From a bacterium (GTDB taxonomy: Bacteria; Cyanobacteriota; Vampirovibrionia; Gastranaerophilales; Gastranaerophilaceae), in contig JAGAXG010000040.1 of assembly GCA_017941035.1 (NCBI GenBank), positions 1-56,732 on the forward strand: DNA of 56,732 bases, in the 5' to 3' direction. How positions within the stretch are numbered: the first letter of the stretch is position 1; each line of letters opens with the position of its first letter. The notes under the pieces were generated by a model. That model did no database searches. It saw only the letters and a program-made list of their open reading frames with translations, and was not told the origin of the DNA. Both the position numbers and the translations under genes were made by a program. Shown one piece after another: positions 8,973 to 17,648 of the stretch.

Positions 8973-9510
8973 TTACTCTGCAAGGATTACCGACTGCAAC
9001 ACAATCTGATGGAATATCATGCGTTACAACAGATCCTGCACCAATTACAGTTCTATCTCCAATTGTAACACCTGCCAAAATATTTACTCCGCCTCCTATC
9101 CATACTTCTTCTCCGATTGTTATAGGGCGTGCTATTTCTAAACCTTTTATTCTGTCTTGGACCTTGATAGGATGTTCTGCTGTATAAAATCCACAATTTG
9201 GACCAATAAATGTGTTATTACCTATTTTAATTTTTGCGCAATCTAAAAATACACTATTGTGATTTATATAAACAAAGCCTTCAAATTCAATGTTATAACC
9301 GTAATCGCAAAAGAAATTCGGCTCTATATGGCTGTTATTACCGTATTTAGCTAAAAGTTTACGTAATATCTCCCTTTTCTCCGATATAGCAGTTAATGGT
9401 AAAGAATTATATTTCAAGCACAGTGATTTAGCATGCAAACGATTAATTACAAGCTCATTATCAGCAGGATTATAAAGTTCTCCGTTCATCATTTTTTCAC
9501 GTTCACTCAT
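8953..9510 (-). CDS. Maltose/galactoside O-acetyltransferase-like protein
   Basis: Left-handed beta-helix acetyltransferase of the LacA/Maa/NodL group. The N-terminal MNGELYNPADNELVINRL helical cap (Mac domain) is followed by hexapeptide repeats. The catalytic His lies in GFYTAEHPI and the acetyl-CoA region is ITIGEEVWIGGGVNILAGVT. 185 residues is typical. It transfers acetyl from acetyl-CoA to a sugar hydroxyl; the natural acceptor is unknown. TAGAAT ends six bases before the ATG without a ribosome site, a leaderless layout. Confidence 0.88.
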   Translation of the reverse strand: MSEREKMMNGELYNPADNELVINRLHAKSLCLKYNSLPLTAISEKREILRKLLAKYGNNSHIEPNFFCDYGYNIEFEGFVYINHNSVFLDCAKIKIGNNTFIGPNCGFYTAEHPIKVQDRIKGLEIARPITIGEEVWIGGGVNILAGVTIGDRTVIGAGSVVTHDIPSDCVAVGNPCRVIKKIEN

Positions 9511-9580
9511 AGAAAAATTCTATCACAATTGATTTTCAACACAAAATGATTTATAATAATAAAAAAGAGGTATGTAATTT

Positions 9581-10144
9581 ATGAAAAAGCTTTTGTTATT
9601 TATATTTGCAATTTTTATGATGTTTATTTCTCCTGTAAAAGCAGAATATTACGGACCTGTTTGGAATTCCGGAGTTATAAAAGTTTATATTCCTAATGAT
9701 AATTATACAGAAATGATGAAAGAAGCTTTTCAAAAATGGGAAAGTAATATTAACAAACAAATAGTTTTTCAATATGTAACAGACAAAGAAGAAGCAGATA
9801 TTGACGTAGATTTTGTTGAAAAAGTTGACGGTTCAGACGGCGAAATCGGTTCATATAATACAACAGTTCAAGGCGGAGCAATTGTTCATGGACAAATATT
9901 TATTGCAACTAAAGGAAATCAAAGATATTCTCAAGATTTAATTTATACAACAATGCTTCATGAAATCGGTCATATACTTGGACTCCCAGGTACAAATAGA
10001 AACATAGGGATTATGCATGAACCTATTAGTGAAACTCAAGATATAGTAAAAAATGATATTGTTCGTCTTTATAAATTTTATAAATGGTCTATCATAAATA
10101 ACGGAAATGCCATAAATAAATTACCAACCGTAAATCTTCGATAA
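9581..10144 (+). CDS. Secreted matrixin-like protein with incomplete zinc site
   Basis: Signal peptide 1-21 (cut near VKA/EYY). The body resembles small matrixin/metzincin peptidases: helix EMMKEAFQKWE, strand ADIDVDFVE, then HEIGHILGLPG (H127, E128, H131) and a Met-turn IMHEP. The third zinc-ligand position of HExxHxxGxxH is Gly137 here, whereas the converging paralogue at 10121-10651 has His. It may be inactive, use another ligand (H146 follows the Met-turn), or be a binding protein. TATAAT at 9552-9557 and AGAGG support expression. The last 24 bases overlap the paralogue's 3' end. Confidence 0.75.
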   Translation: MKKLLLFIFAIFMMFISPVKAEYYGPVWNSGVIKVYIPNDNYTEMMKEAFQKWESNINKQIVFQYVTDKEEADIDVDFVEKVDGSDGEIGSYNTTVQGGAIVHGQIFIATKGNQRYSQDLIYTTMLHEIGHILGLPGTNRNIGIMHEPISETQDIVKNDIVRLYKFYKWSIINNGNAINKLPTVNLR

Positions 10145-10651
10145 TTTATTAAGCTCATCTTGAGTTATTTGCTGTGCTGCATTTTTATTAGGATACATAA
10201 TACTGTATTTATATGTTGAGTGCCCCAAGCCTATAGCATGACCGATTTCATGAAGCATAACTTTATAAATTTCTTTATCAACAAGCTTTCTGCCTGATGG
10301 AGCTTTTTCTGCTATAAGGATTTCCGCATGCACAATTTTAGAATATTCTTGAGCTACAGCCCTTTTTGTAACACCAATTGCACTATCTTTTCCTGCGTCT
10401 TCTGCTGTGAGTTTATCAACAAAATAAACTTCTATATCAGCCCTTTGAGGATTATCTATGTAATGAAATACAATCTTATCTTTAGTTTTTAAAGACCACT
10501 CATAAAATGCATCTTTCATCATACCTGTATATATATGAGGCTCTATATAAGTATTTATATAAGTAGGGGTGGACCACCCAGAGGCATCAGCGAAAACTTT
10601 ACCGCTTAATAACAAAACCAACAAAACAAATAATAAAAATAATTTTTTCAT
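10121..10651 (-). CDS. Secreted matrixin-family zinc metalloprotease
   Basis: Signal peptide about 1-21 (KVFA/DAS), then a compact catalytic domain. It has the complete zinc motif HEIGHAIGLGH (H134, H138, H144; general base E135) and the Met-turn IMYP (M152). At 176 residues it has no propeptide that I can see and no extra domains. I begin at ATG 10651 because the longer frame depends on a GTG and the hydrophobic signal starts here. Convergent paralogue of the 9581 gene, so the pair probably arose by inverted duplication. Likely exported to the periplasm or outside; substrate unknown. Confidence 0.82.
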   Translation of the reverse strand: MKKLFLLFVLLVLLLSGKVFADASGWSTPTYINTYIEPHIYTGMMKDAFYEWSLKTKDKIVFHYIDNPQRADIEVYFVDKLTAEDAGKDSAIGVTKRAVAQEYSKIVHAEILIAEKAPSGRKLVDKEIYKVMLHEIGHAIGLGHSTYKYSIMYPNKNAAQQITQDELNKLSKIYGW

Positions 10652-10774
10652 AATTTCACATCTCACAATATTATTAACGAATTAAATTAAAAAATCTTTA
10701 ATTAATTTTATATAAAGTAAATAAAAATTTGAAAATTAAATTATAAATAAGTTATAATATTATCGGAGATAATT

Positions 10775-11242
10775 ATGCTTGTACAAATATATACAGATGG
10801 TGCTTGTTCGGGGAATCCCGGACGCGGAGGTTATGGAACAATACTAATAGCTATTGATGAAACCGGTAAAACTCATAAAAAAGAACTTACACAAGGATTT
10901 AAGAACACTACAAACAACAGAATGGAATTGTTAGCAGCAATTGTTGGATTAGAAGCGTTAAAAAAACCTTGTGATGTTGAATTGACATCAGATTCAAAAT
11001 ATCTTGTTGATGCTTTTAATCAAAAATGGATAGATGGATGGATACAAAAAGGCTGGAAGGGGGCAAATAAACAGCCTGTAAAAAATCAAGACTTATGGAA
11101 ACGCCTTTTAAAAGCAAAAGAACCACATAATGTAAAATTTATTTGGGTAAAAGGACATGCCGGTCATCCATTCAATGAACGCTGTGATCAAATGGCTGTC
11201 CAATCTTCAAACAGCGATAATTTACTGGATGATAATTTTTAA
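10775..11242 (+). CDS. rnhA: Ribonuclease HI
   Basis: Cleaves RNA in RNA-DNA hybrids. Catalytic carboxylates are in place: [12 protein letters not shown] (D8), NNRMELLA (E), TSDSKYLV (D) and the C-terminal NERCDQMA (D). The basic protrusion [17 protein letters not shown] is present. 155 residues is full length. TATAAT at 10753-10758 and CGGAG before the ATG give a complete expression signal. It stands alone, convergent with the thioredoxin-like gene three bases away. Confidence 0.97.
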   Translation: MLVQIYTDGACSGNPGRGGYGTILIAIDETGKTHKKELTQGFKNTTNNRMELLAAIVGLEALKKPCDVELTSDSKYLVDAFNQKWIDGWIQKGWKGANKQPVKNQDLWKRLLKAKEPHNVKFIWVKGHAGHPFNERCDQMAVQSSNSDNLLDDNF

Positions 11243-11245
11243 TTA

Positions 11246-11554
11246 TCATGCCTGCATATGGCTCATAAGTTTTGCCAAAAGCTGGCTTCTTGAATGAAAT
11301 CCTGAAAATGTTAAGACTTTTCGTCCGCCTTTTAGCAGAACAAATGTCGGATATGCTTCGATTTCAAATCTTTTTACAAGATTAGGACTTTCGTCTCCAT
11401 CTACAATACCAACCCAAACATCAGAATTTTCAAACCCTTCAAGTTCAATACGCTGTTTTTTACAGTACATACACCAAGTTGCATAAAATTCAACAAGTTT
11501 TAAACCTTGAGATGTTTCTTTATCAAAATTTTGTTCATTTAATTCAACTATCAT
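11246..11554 (-). CDS. Thioredoxin-like protein
   Basis: Thioredoxin fold of 102 residues with active site WCMYC (C28, C31) in VEFYATWCMYCKK and the cis-proline loop AYPTFVLL. The usual CGPC dipeptide is replaced by Met-Tyr, which should change redox potential, so it may be a specialised thiol reductase, not the main thioredoxin. No signal peptide, hence cytoplasmic. It is followed by rnhA on the other strand and preceded by a small unknown gene. Confidence 0.85.
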   Translation of the reverse strand: MIVELNEQNFDKETSQGLKLVEFYATWCMYCKKQRIELEGFENSDVWVGIVDGDESPNLVKRFEIEAYPTFVLLKGGRKVLTFSGFHSRSQLLAKLMSHMQA

Positions 11555-11621
11555 ATTTAACCTCGTTTTTCAGGTTAAATATAAAACAGTTTAACAAATA
11601 ATTTATTCACCATTAGAGCAG

Positions 11622-11780
11622 TTATTTTTTTAAGTGTTTGCTAAGACGTAATTGAATTTGTTTCATTTCTTCACGAGTCAAATATTTTGAAAAATTAGCA
11701 AATTCTTCCATAATATCCCATGATGAATAATTGCCTTTTTCAACCTTGCGAATCCATTCATTGACTTCTTTTGTAATCAT
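11622..11780 (-). CDS. Small protein of 52 residues, function unknown
   Basis: Reads MITKEVNEWIRKVEKGNYSS... to a TAA at 11622. AGGAG lies eight bases before the ATG. The product is soluble, charged and predicted helical, with a central WDIMEEFANFSKYLT segment. I recognise no family. It sits between dapL's terminator and the thioredoxin-like gene and is too short for most gene callers, but the strong ribosome site and the fit between neighbours support it. Confidence 0.6.
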   Translation of the reverse strand: MITKEVNEWIRKVEKGNYSSWDIMEEFANFSKYLTREEMKQIQLRLSKHLKK

Positions 11781-11803
11781 ATAAGCACTCCTAATTAAAA
11801 AAA

Positions 11804-11830
11804 GCCCCGAACATATGTCGGGGTCTTTTT
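11804..11830 (-). terminator. Rho-independent terminator after dapL
   Basis: CCCCGA (11805-11810) pairs with TCGGGG (11818-11823) around a seven-base loop. On the minus strand it is followed by seven T (11797-11803), ending dapL. On the plus strand it is also followed by a T tract, so it could work both ways. It lies just upstream of the ribosome site of the 52-residue gene. Confidence 0.8.
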
Positions 11831-11849
11831 TATATAATTTAAATATACA

Positions 11850-13031
11850 TTATTTCAAAAATTTGTCAAGACGCTCAACTGCTTCGCGTGTATTTTCAAA
11901 ACTTCCAAAGGAGGTTAAACGGAAATATCCTTCTCCGTTCTTACCAAATCCAGACCCCGGTGTACCAACAATTTGAATATTTTCAAGTAAATAATCAAAA
12001 AATTCCCAAGATTTCATATTATCAGGACACCTTAGCCAAATATAAGGAGAGTGTTTTCCGCCAATATGCCAAATATTATGTTTAGTCAAAACATCAGATA
12101 TCAATTTCGCATTTTCTTTGTAATAATCAAGATTTTGTGCAATTTGTTTTTGTCCTTCAGGACTAAATACAGCTTCTGCACCTTTTTGAACAATATAAGG
12201 AACTCCGTTAAATTTTGTAGTCTGACGTCTCAGCCACATTTTATTAAGACTCATATCTTCAAAAATCAAATCTTTAGAAACAACTGTCCAGCCGCATCTT
12301 GTACCGGTAAAACCTGCCATTTTTGAGAATGAACAAAACTCAATAGCACAAGTTTTAGAACCTTCAATTTCAAATATACTGCGGGGTAGATTTTTATCAG
12401 TTATAAAACATTCATAAGCACTGTCAAAAAGTATAATTGCTCCATTTTTATTTGCAAAATCAACCCATTTTTTAAGTTGTTCCTTATTATAAACAGCACC
12501 TGTCGGATTATTCGGAGAACATAAATAAATAATATCAGCTTTTATATTTTCATTAGGCAAAGGTAGAAAGTCATTATCTGCATTTGCATCCATATAGATG
12601 ATTTTACGTCCTGCCATAGTGTTTGTATCTACATAAACAGGATAAACAGGATCAGGAACTAATACGGTATTATCTTTGTCAAATAAATCCAAAATATTTC
12701 CTAAATCTGATTTTGCACCATCTGAAATAAAAATTTCATCACTTTCAAGTTTAACACTGTGTCCCGCATAATAATCTTTGATTTTATCTTTTAAAAAATC
12801 ATAACCTTGTTCAGGGCCATAACCACGAAATGTTTCTTTATTACCCATTTCTTCAGATGCAGATTTTAAAGCATCAACAACAGCTTTGCATAATGGAAGC
12901 GTAACATCTCCAATTCCAAGTTTAATTATTTTTTTATCAGAATTATATTCAGAAAATTCATTGACTTTCTTAGCAATTGTAGAAAACAAATAACTTTGCG
13001 CAATATTCTGATAATTTTTATTAACTTTCAT
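11850..13031 (-). CDS. dapL: LL-diaminopimelate aminotransferase
   Basis: PLP aminotransferase that converts tetrahydrodipicolinate directly to LL-diaminopimelate, bypassing DapC/D/E. This is the variant used by cyanobacteria, plants, chlamydiae and related lineages, and it feeds lysine and peptidoglycan. Seen: IKLGIGDVTLPL, GYGPEQGYDFLK, DPVYPVY, CSPNNPTGA, FDSAYE and the PLP lysine in EFCSFSKMAGFTGTRCGW. Full length. Three in-frame ATGs occur; I take the third (13031) because AGGAG lies inside the longer version, seven bases upstream, and DapL homologues start with a similar K-x-N-x-N-Y. Confidence 0.95.
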   Translation of the reverse strand: MKVNKNYQNIAQSYLFSTIAKKVNEFSEYNSDKKIIKLGIGDVTLPLCKAVVDALKSASEEMGNKETFRGYGPEQGYDFLKDKIKDYYAGHSVKLESDEIFISDGAKSDLGNILDLFDKDNTVLVPDPVYPVYVDTNTMAGRKIIYMDANADNDFLPLPNENIKADIIYLCSPNNPTGAVYNKEQLKKWVDFANKNGAIILFDSAYECFITDKNLPRSIFEIEGSKTCAIEFCSFSKMAGFTGTRCGWTVVSKDLIFEDMSLNKMWLRRQTTKFNGVPYIVQKGAEAVFSPEGQKQIAQNLDYYKENAKLISDVLTKHNIWHIGGKHSPYIWLRCPDNMKSWEFFDYLLENIQIVGTPGSGFGKNGEGYFRLTSFGSFENTREAVERLDKFLK

Positions 13032-13171
13032 ACTCATACTCCTCATTTTAGAGCGATTATAACATAAAGTTAATTTTGGAATTGTAAAATTATATGTAGG
13101 AAATTTTAAAATTTTAACAAAATTATTTCTTTTTCGATTTTATTTTGATATAGTTAAGTACAAAAAATTAT

Positions 13172-14068
13172 ATGAATAGTAAAAAGGAAAAGATGTTAAA
13201 TTCAATTTACAATGATGAAAAAATAGAAAACAAACACAAAATGTATGTTTCTGTTCCTGTTAATAAAGTTGATGAGATTAAAAACCGTTTAAAAAATATT
13301 TTTGAAGAAGAACTTCATTCTCAAAATTCAATATTACTAAGTTATAAACCTGAGATTTTGTCAAAACTTGCACAATATATTTCAGGTCATATTACTAGAC
13401 CTGCATCGATTGGTATTGCCGGAGAAACTGCAAGCGGGAAATCTACTGTAACTTTAGATATAATAGATACGATCAAATCATTTGCAACAGAATTCGAACT
13501 TGAAAATGTAATAACTCGTGTAAATACTGATGATTATTATTATGACCGCTCTGAAATGGTTAAAAAAGCTGGTAGTTTTGCCGAATTTGCAAAACATTAC
13601 GACCTTGATGTCCCTCAAGCATTAGAACTTGAATTGATGAGTAAACATATAAAAGAATTATTATCCGGAAAATCAGTCTATCTCCCTAAATACGACATGT
13701 CTGGCACTGCTATAAGATATGATAATCATACCATTGCAAATCCCTCAAAGATAGTTATATCAGAGGGTTTGTTTACATTAACAGAAAAAATTAAAGATGC
13801 ATTTGATTTTAAAATTTATGTAGATGTAAGACACCATATTCAAAAAGAAAGATTTTACATACGTTCTGCAGAACGTGGTTTGGGCGATAGCGCTGACACA
13901 ATTTATAAAAATGCATCTGAAAAAGCGGAGATTTATATCAGACCTTGTAAAAAAGATGCTGATATTGTTCTTTCAGGAGAAGCCGTAAGAGCAAGATACA
14001 AAGCTTTTTTAAATAGAATTATTTCAATAGTTCAACAAGAACATTTTAAAAATAAAGAGCTTGTTTAA
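13172..14068 (+). CDS. Uridine kinase / phosphoribulokinase-like P-loop kinase
   Basis: Walker A GETASGKST near residue 90 and a VNTDDYYYDRSEM segment typical of uridine kinases (UMP synthesis by salvage). Also typical are the DLDVPQALEL and LPKYDMSGTA substrate regions and VISEGLFTL as Walker B. The first 75 residues are an extra helical extension absent from E. coli Udk, and the protein is 298 residues against about 210. Nucleoside or another small alcohol is the likely substrate; I am confident of the fold and less so of the substrate. Confidence 0.78.
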   Translation: MNSKKEKMLNSIYNDEKIENKHKMYVSVPVNKVDEIKNRLKNIFEEELHSQNSILLSYKPEILSKLAQYISGHITRPASIGIAGETASGKSTVTLDIIDTIKSFATEFELENVITRVNTDDYYYDRSEMVKKAGSFAEFAKHYDLDVPQALELELMSKHIKELLSGKSVYLPKYDMSGTAIRYDNHTIANPSKIVISEGLFTLTEKIKDAFDFKIYVDVRHHIQKERFYIRSAERGLGDSADTIYKNASEKAEIYIRPCKKDADIVLSGEAVRARYKAFLNRIISIVQQEHFKNKELV

Positions 14069-14222
14069 AATTATTTCTTATTAACCGTTGCAGCGAATCA
14101 ATTATTTGAGATTTTTTATCAGACTGCTTGAAATTTTTGACTTTTTAAATATGTCCAATAATAACAAATTGAATTGCTATACTTAAAGTAATTATTATGA
14201 TAAAATGTATTTGGAGAATAGT

Positions 14223-16223
14223 ATGATTTCTACTATTGAGAATAGCCAATTAAGAGAAGAAGAATTTTTATCAATATCAAATTTTTGTGAAACTCTTTCA
14301 ATTTCTGAGGCTACAGCAAGAAATTGGATAAAATTAGAAAAAATTAAACCTAGTTATATAAAAAATTCAGTTATGTATTTTTCAAAAGATTATGTAAAAT
14401 CTTTTTTGGCCGATATTAAATCTAATTCTACAAATATATTAAAATCTCGCAGGAATAAAAAACATATTTCTGGGTCATTCTTATATAAGGATTATATTTC
14501 GTCTTTCTCTAAAAATATTAATGTTGTTTCTAACATTATAAATTATGTAGAAAAAGAAAAACTCAACTTATCAGAACAAGAAATAAAATATATTGTTGCC
14601 GATTGTGCTATTCAGTTGCTATTACAAAGCAAATATAAAGATTGTAAATTTACTGAAAAATTCCTTGTAAAGTATTTAAACGAAAGTTCATTATTGTATA
14701 ATTTCAAAAAATTGATAGACGATTTGATTGATAATAAAGATTTGGCTCTTGAATTTATACACAACCATCCCAAATTATTTAGTAACAGATATTATTATGA
14801 AAAAAATGAAGATATTTTGGGTTTATTATATATATCTTTATCAAATTTAGGTAATAGAAAAGCGAAAGGTTCGTATTATACTCCAACCAAAATTGTTCAA
14901 AAAATAGTCAACAATCTTGATTTTAACAACGTGAATAACAAAAAAATTCTTGATCCTGGTTGTGGTTCAGGGAATTTCTTATTACAATTACCGAATAATT
15001 TACATATAAAGAATATTTTTGGTAATGATACTGATAATAATGCGATAAAAATAGCAAGATTGAATATGGCATTAAAGTTTGAAATTTTAGATGCAGATAT
15101 ATTATATAAAAATTTCACAAATAAAGATTTTTTACTTGATGAATTTGATAAAAATTTTGATTATATTATTGGAAATCCACCATGGGGTGCAGAGTTTTCA
15201 AAAGAAAATATTGATAAATTAAGAAAAAAATATATAGCAACAAAAAATAAAAATATTGAATCTTATGATATTTTTATAGAGAAGTCCTTAAATATTTTAA
15301 CAAATAACGGATATCTGTCATTTGTTTTACCCGAAGCTATATTATCAGTAAAAAATCATGAAGCTATAAGAAATATCATTATGAAGCATAATTCTATAAC
15401 ATACTTAGAATTTCTTGGAAATATGTTTGATAAAGTACAATGCCCCAGCATAATATTACAATTAAAACATACTCTATTACCTTTATCATGTAAAGGTATG
15501 AAAGTTGTTAATAAAAATAAAAAATTTATTATAAACGAGGAACGTATAACAACTTCAGATGTATTTAATTTTGATATGGATGATAGCGAATACGCAATTT
15601 ATAATAAAATTTTAAACAGCCGAAATAAAATATACTTAAAAAATAATGCCATTTTTGCATTAGGACTTGTAACGGGGGATAATAAAAAATATATTTCCAA
15701 TATAAAAACAAAAAATAATGAAATTGTTTTAAAGGGTTCAGATATTGATAAATATAAAATAAATATACCTGAATCATATATAGAATATACCCCGGATAAT
15801 TTTCAGCAAGTTGCACCAACAGAATATTATAGAGCAAATAAAAAGTTATTTTATAAATTTATAAGTAATAAACTTGTATTTGCATATGATGACAAACAAA
15901 TATTATCCTTAAACAGTTGCAATATTCTAATTCCAAGACTTTCAGGATATGATATAAAATATATTATGGCAATTTTAAATTCAAGAATTGCACAATTCAT
16001 ATTTGAAAAAACATATAATTCGGTAAAAGTTTTGCGTTCGCATATTGAAAGTATTCCCATCCCAATTTGCAGTAATGAGAAACAAAAAGAAATAATTAAA
16101 CTTGTCGATAAAATTATAAATGAGAAAAATAATTCTCTTGAATTATATGAAATATTAGAGAAAAAAATATGCGAATTATATAATATTAACGAAGAAGAAT
16201 TTAATATTATCAATAAACCTTAG
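14223..16223 (+). CDS. DNA adenine-type (N6) methyltransferase with N-terminal HTH and TaqI-like C-terminus
   Basis: Residues 15-62 form a helix-turn-helix like excisionase/MerR domains (SISEATARNWIKLEKIKPSYI). A helical linker leads to the methylase core: SAM motif DPGCGSGNF at about 244 and catalytic NPPWG at 318-322, the N6-adenine class. The C-terminal 250 residues resemble the TaqI/Eco57I-type target-recognition domain (IMAILNSRIAQFIFEK...HIESIPIPI). No nuclease motif is evident and no restriction gene adjoins, so it seems solitary. I start at 14223 because GGAG lies six bases upstream, inside the longer frame. Even richer in A+T than its left neighbours, consistent with transfer. Confidence 0.82.
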   Translation: MISTIENSQLREEEFLSISNFCETLSISEATARNWIKLEKIKPSYIKNSVMYFSKDYVKSFLADIKSNSTNILKSRRNKKHISGSFLYKDYISSFSKNINVVSNIINYVEKEKLNLSEQEIKYIVADCAIQLLLQSKYKDCKFTEKFLVKYLNESSLLYNFKKLIDDLIDNKDLALEFIHNHPKLFSNRYYYEKNEDILGLLYISLSNLGNRKAKGSYYTPTKIVQKIVNNLDFNNVNNKKILDPGCGSGNFLLQLPNNLHIKNIFGNDTDNNAIKIARLNMALKFEILDADILYKNFTNKDFLLDEFDKNFDYIIGNPPWGAEFSKENIDKLRKKYIATKNKNIESYDIFIEKSLNILTNNGYLSFVLPEAILSVKNHEAIRNIIMKHNSITYLEFLGNMFDKVQCPSIILQLKHTLLPLSCKGMKVVNKNKKFIINEERITTSDVFNFDMDDSEYAIYNKILNSRNKIYLKNNAIFALGLVTGDNKKYISNIKTKNNEIVLKGSDIDKYKINIPESYIEYTPDNFQQVAPTEYYRANKKLFYKFISNKLVFAYDDKQILSLNSCNILIPRLSGYDIKYIMAILNSRIAQFIFEKTYNSVKVLRSHIESIPIPICSNEKQKEIIKLVDKIINEKNNSLELYEILEKKICELYNINEEEFNIINKP

Positions 16224-16413
16224 TTATACATGAATAATTCATATAATTCTTCATAAGTCATAGTTTTTTGCAAATATTTTTCCCGGTGAAAGGTTAAATT
16301 GTCTTGATTTAAATGAAATTGTCCTTCTCCTTCATTTCCTCTATGCTGTTTATTAGAATATCCTTGGCAAGTACCTTTTAATAGGACTTTTGGTCGGAAG
16401 AAAATAAGCGTGT

Positions 16414-16500
16414 TGTCATGCTGAACTTGTTTCAGCATCTTACAAAAGTAGCGTGTTTGCTATACATTGGCAAGACCCTGAAATAAATTCAGGGTGACAT
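16414..16500. repeat. Nested palindromic intergenic repeat
   Basis: TGTCA at 16414-16418 and TGACA at 16495-16499 bound two hairpins, TGCTGAA/TTCAGCA (16419-16437) and CCCTGAA/TTCAGGG (16476-16494). The CTGAA...TTCAG pattern with a TGTCA/TGACA border resembles the dispersed intergenic palindromes found in many bacterial genomes. It could form a stable RNA stem after the methyltransferase gene. Only one copy is in this window. Confidence 0.65.
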
Positions 16501-16503
16501 TAA

Positions 16504-16636
16504 GGTCGGAAATTGGTCGTGTATAAATGTCCGGAAAGTCCGATTTTGGCAACAAAAATGTCCGTTCATTTGCACTCTTTTTGCACAAATTTGCATTTAA
16601 AAGTTGTTGTCGGGTTGAAAACCCAACCTATTCACT
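16504..16636 (-). repeat. Dispersed repeat, copy A (left inverted copy)
   Basis: Read on the minus strand: TTGGGTTTTCAACCC, then an ACAACAACTT block, GCAAATTTGTGCA, AGTGCAAA, CGGACATTTTTGTTGCC, ATCGGAC and TTTCCGACC. The same order of blocks occurs on the plus strand at 21598-21790 and, more decayed, at 19159-19280. With the palindrome at 16414 it fills the 435-base gap after the methyltransferase. Confidence 0.75.
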
Positions 16637-16658
16637 CCTTTTATTTATATGAAACTCA

Positions 16659-17132
16659 TTATCTTAAACCTACTGCAGATTGAACAAAATTAGCAACCTT
16701 TGACATACCTTTTTTCGCTACTTTTCCTACACTATTCCAAAACTTGCCATTTACTTCTAATATTTCATCAAGACCATCAGTATTGTTTTGGCTTGCTTTA
16801 TGTGTTGTTCTGCGTTCTACAATAAGATTTTCTTCATTTTTAATCATATCTTGAATTGCTTTTTGATAAGTTTCAGTTGCACCTTTTGATTTTAGCATAC
16901 GATTGTGTAAAACTTCATATCCGTTCTCACCATAAGAACGTGTCATTAAACTCAATACTACTGCTTTTTGTTCGGGTTTTTCAGATACCCCGACATTATA
17001 TCTTTCTTGATTAGATACAAACTCTTGAATTTGGCGAACGACCTTTTTGGCTTGCTTTCCTAATTTCCCATTTGTAATAACTTGTCCGCCATTACTTCTT
17101 CTTACTTGTGTTAAATCTATTTTTACTACCAT
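16659..17132 (-). CDS. Hypothetical protein, 157 residues
   Basis: Unrecognised. Soluble, basic and mostly helical. It begins MVVKIDLTQVRRSNGGQV, has a charged middle (QEFVSNQERYNVG, EENLIVERRTTHK) and ends in an amphipathic segment with small residues (KVAKKGMSKVANFVQSAVG). It has an AGGAGG-type site before the ATG and lies 13 bases after the 17146 gene, so the three genes 18035 to 16659 probably form one operon. No signal peptide and no catalytic motif seen. Part of a run of small unknown genes between inverted repeat copies. Confidence 0.65.
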   Translation of the reverse strand: MVVKIDLTQVRRSNGGQVITNGKLGKQAKKVVRQIQEFVSNQERYNVGVSEKPEQKAVVLSLMTRSYGENGYEVLHNRMLKSKGATETYQKAIQDMIKNEENLIVERRTTHKASQNNTDGLDEILEVNGKFWNSVGKVAKKGMSKVANFVQSAVGLR

Positions 17133-17145
17133 TTTTATACCTCCT

Positions 17146-17646
17146 TTAATTTTTTGATTTTGCTACTGCCGATAATAGTTTTGTTTCTGCGGTATCACCC
17201 AAATTTTTAATAGTTATATTATTATCATAAAATACAGGCAAAATATAATCTTTATAAATCTTTGCCAAATTGCGTGACATTGATTCACTATTTGTATCAG
17301 CAGGCAAATGTTGCATAAATGATGCTACTTTCGCATACCTTTCTTCAATTTTTGTAAATTGTTTAGTCAGACGACCAAGATGAGTAGATTTTACAGTATA
17401 AGTGTGGTGGTGTACAAGACCTTCTTTTATCATTCCGAAAAAGCTATCCATTTCTTCACCATTTACATTTTGGTTACCTTTTCCTACCAATAAATATATT
17501 TCATCAGTGCTTTCGCCTAAATCTCTACACATTTTAGTAAAAGTTCTTTTTACACCTTTAGGTATAATTTTATCTACATCATCAATTGAAACCTTTGCAC
17601 CAAATGTCTGATTATAATTATTATTTTGTACTCTTTGAATTTGCAT
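17146..17646 (-). CDS. Hypothetical protein with N-terminal F-G-A-K motif
   Basis: Unrecognised, 166 residues. After a polar start (MQIQRVQNNNYNQ) comes TFGAKVSID, a motif shared in form with the genes at 19851 and 20869. The rest is helical and charged, with a His cluster (GLVHHHTYTV) and no membrane span. It starts two bases after the stop of the 17649 gene, so the two are co-transcribed. It may be an exported or partner-bound protein whose first 20 residues act as a tag; that is inference only. Confidence 0.65.
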   Translation of the reverse strand: MQIQRVQNNNYNQTFGAKVSIDDVDKIIPKGVKRTFTKMCRDLGESTDEIYLLVGKGNQNVNGEEMDSFFGMIKEGLVHHHTYTVKSTHLGRLTKQFTKIEERYAKVASFMQHLPADTNSESMSRNLAKIYKDYILPVFYDNNITIKNLGDTAETKLLSAVAKSKN

Positions 17647-17648
17647 TT

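Noticed and set aside
16220-16438. 72-residue minus-strand frame beginning MLKQVQHDN
   Set aside because: Its start is read from the nested palindrome repeat and the rest is from the tail of the methyltransferase region; this wording is typical of translated intergenic repeats.
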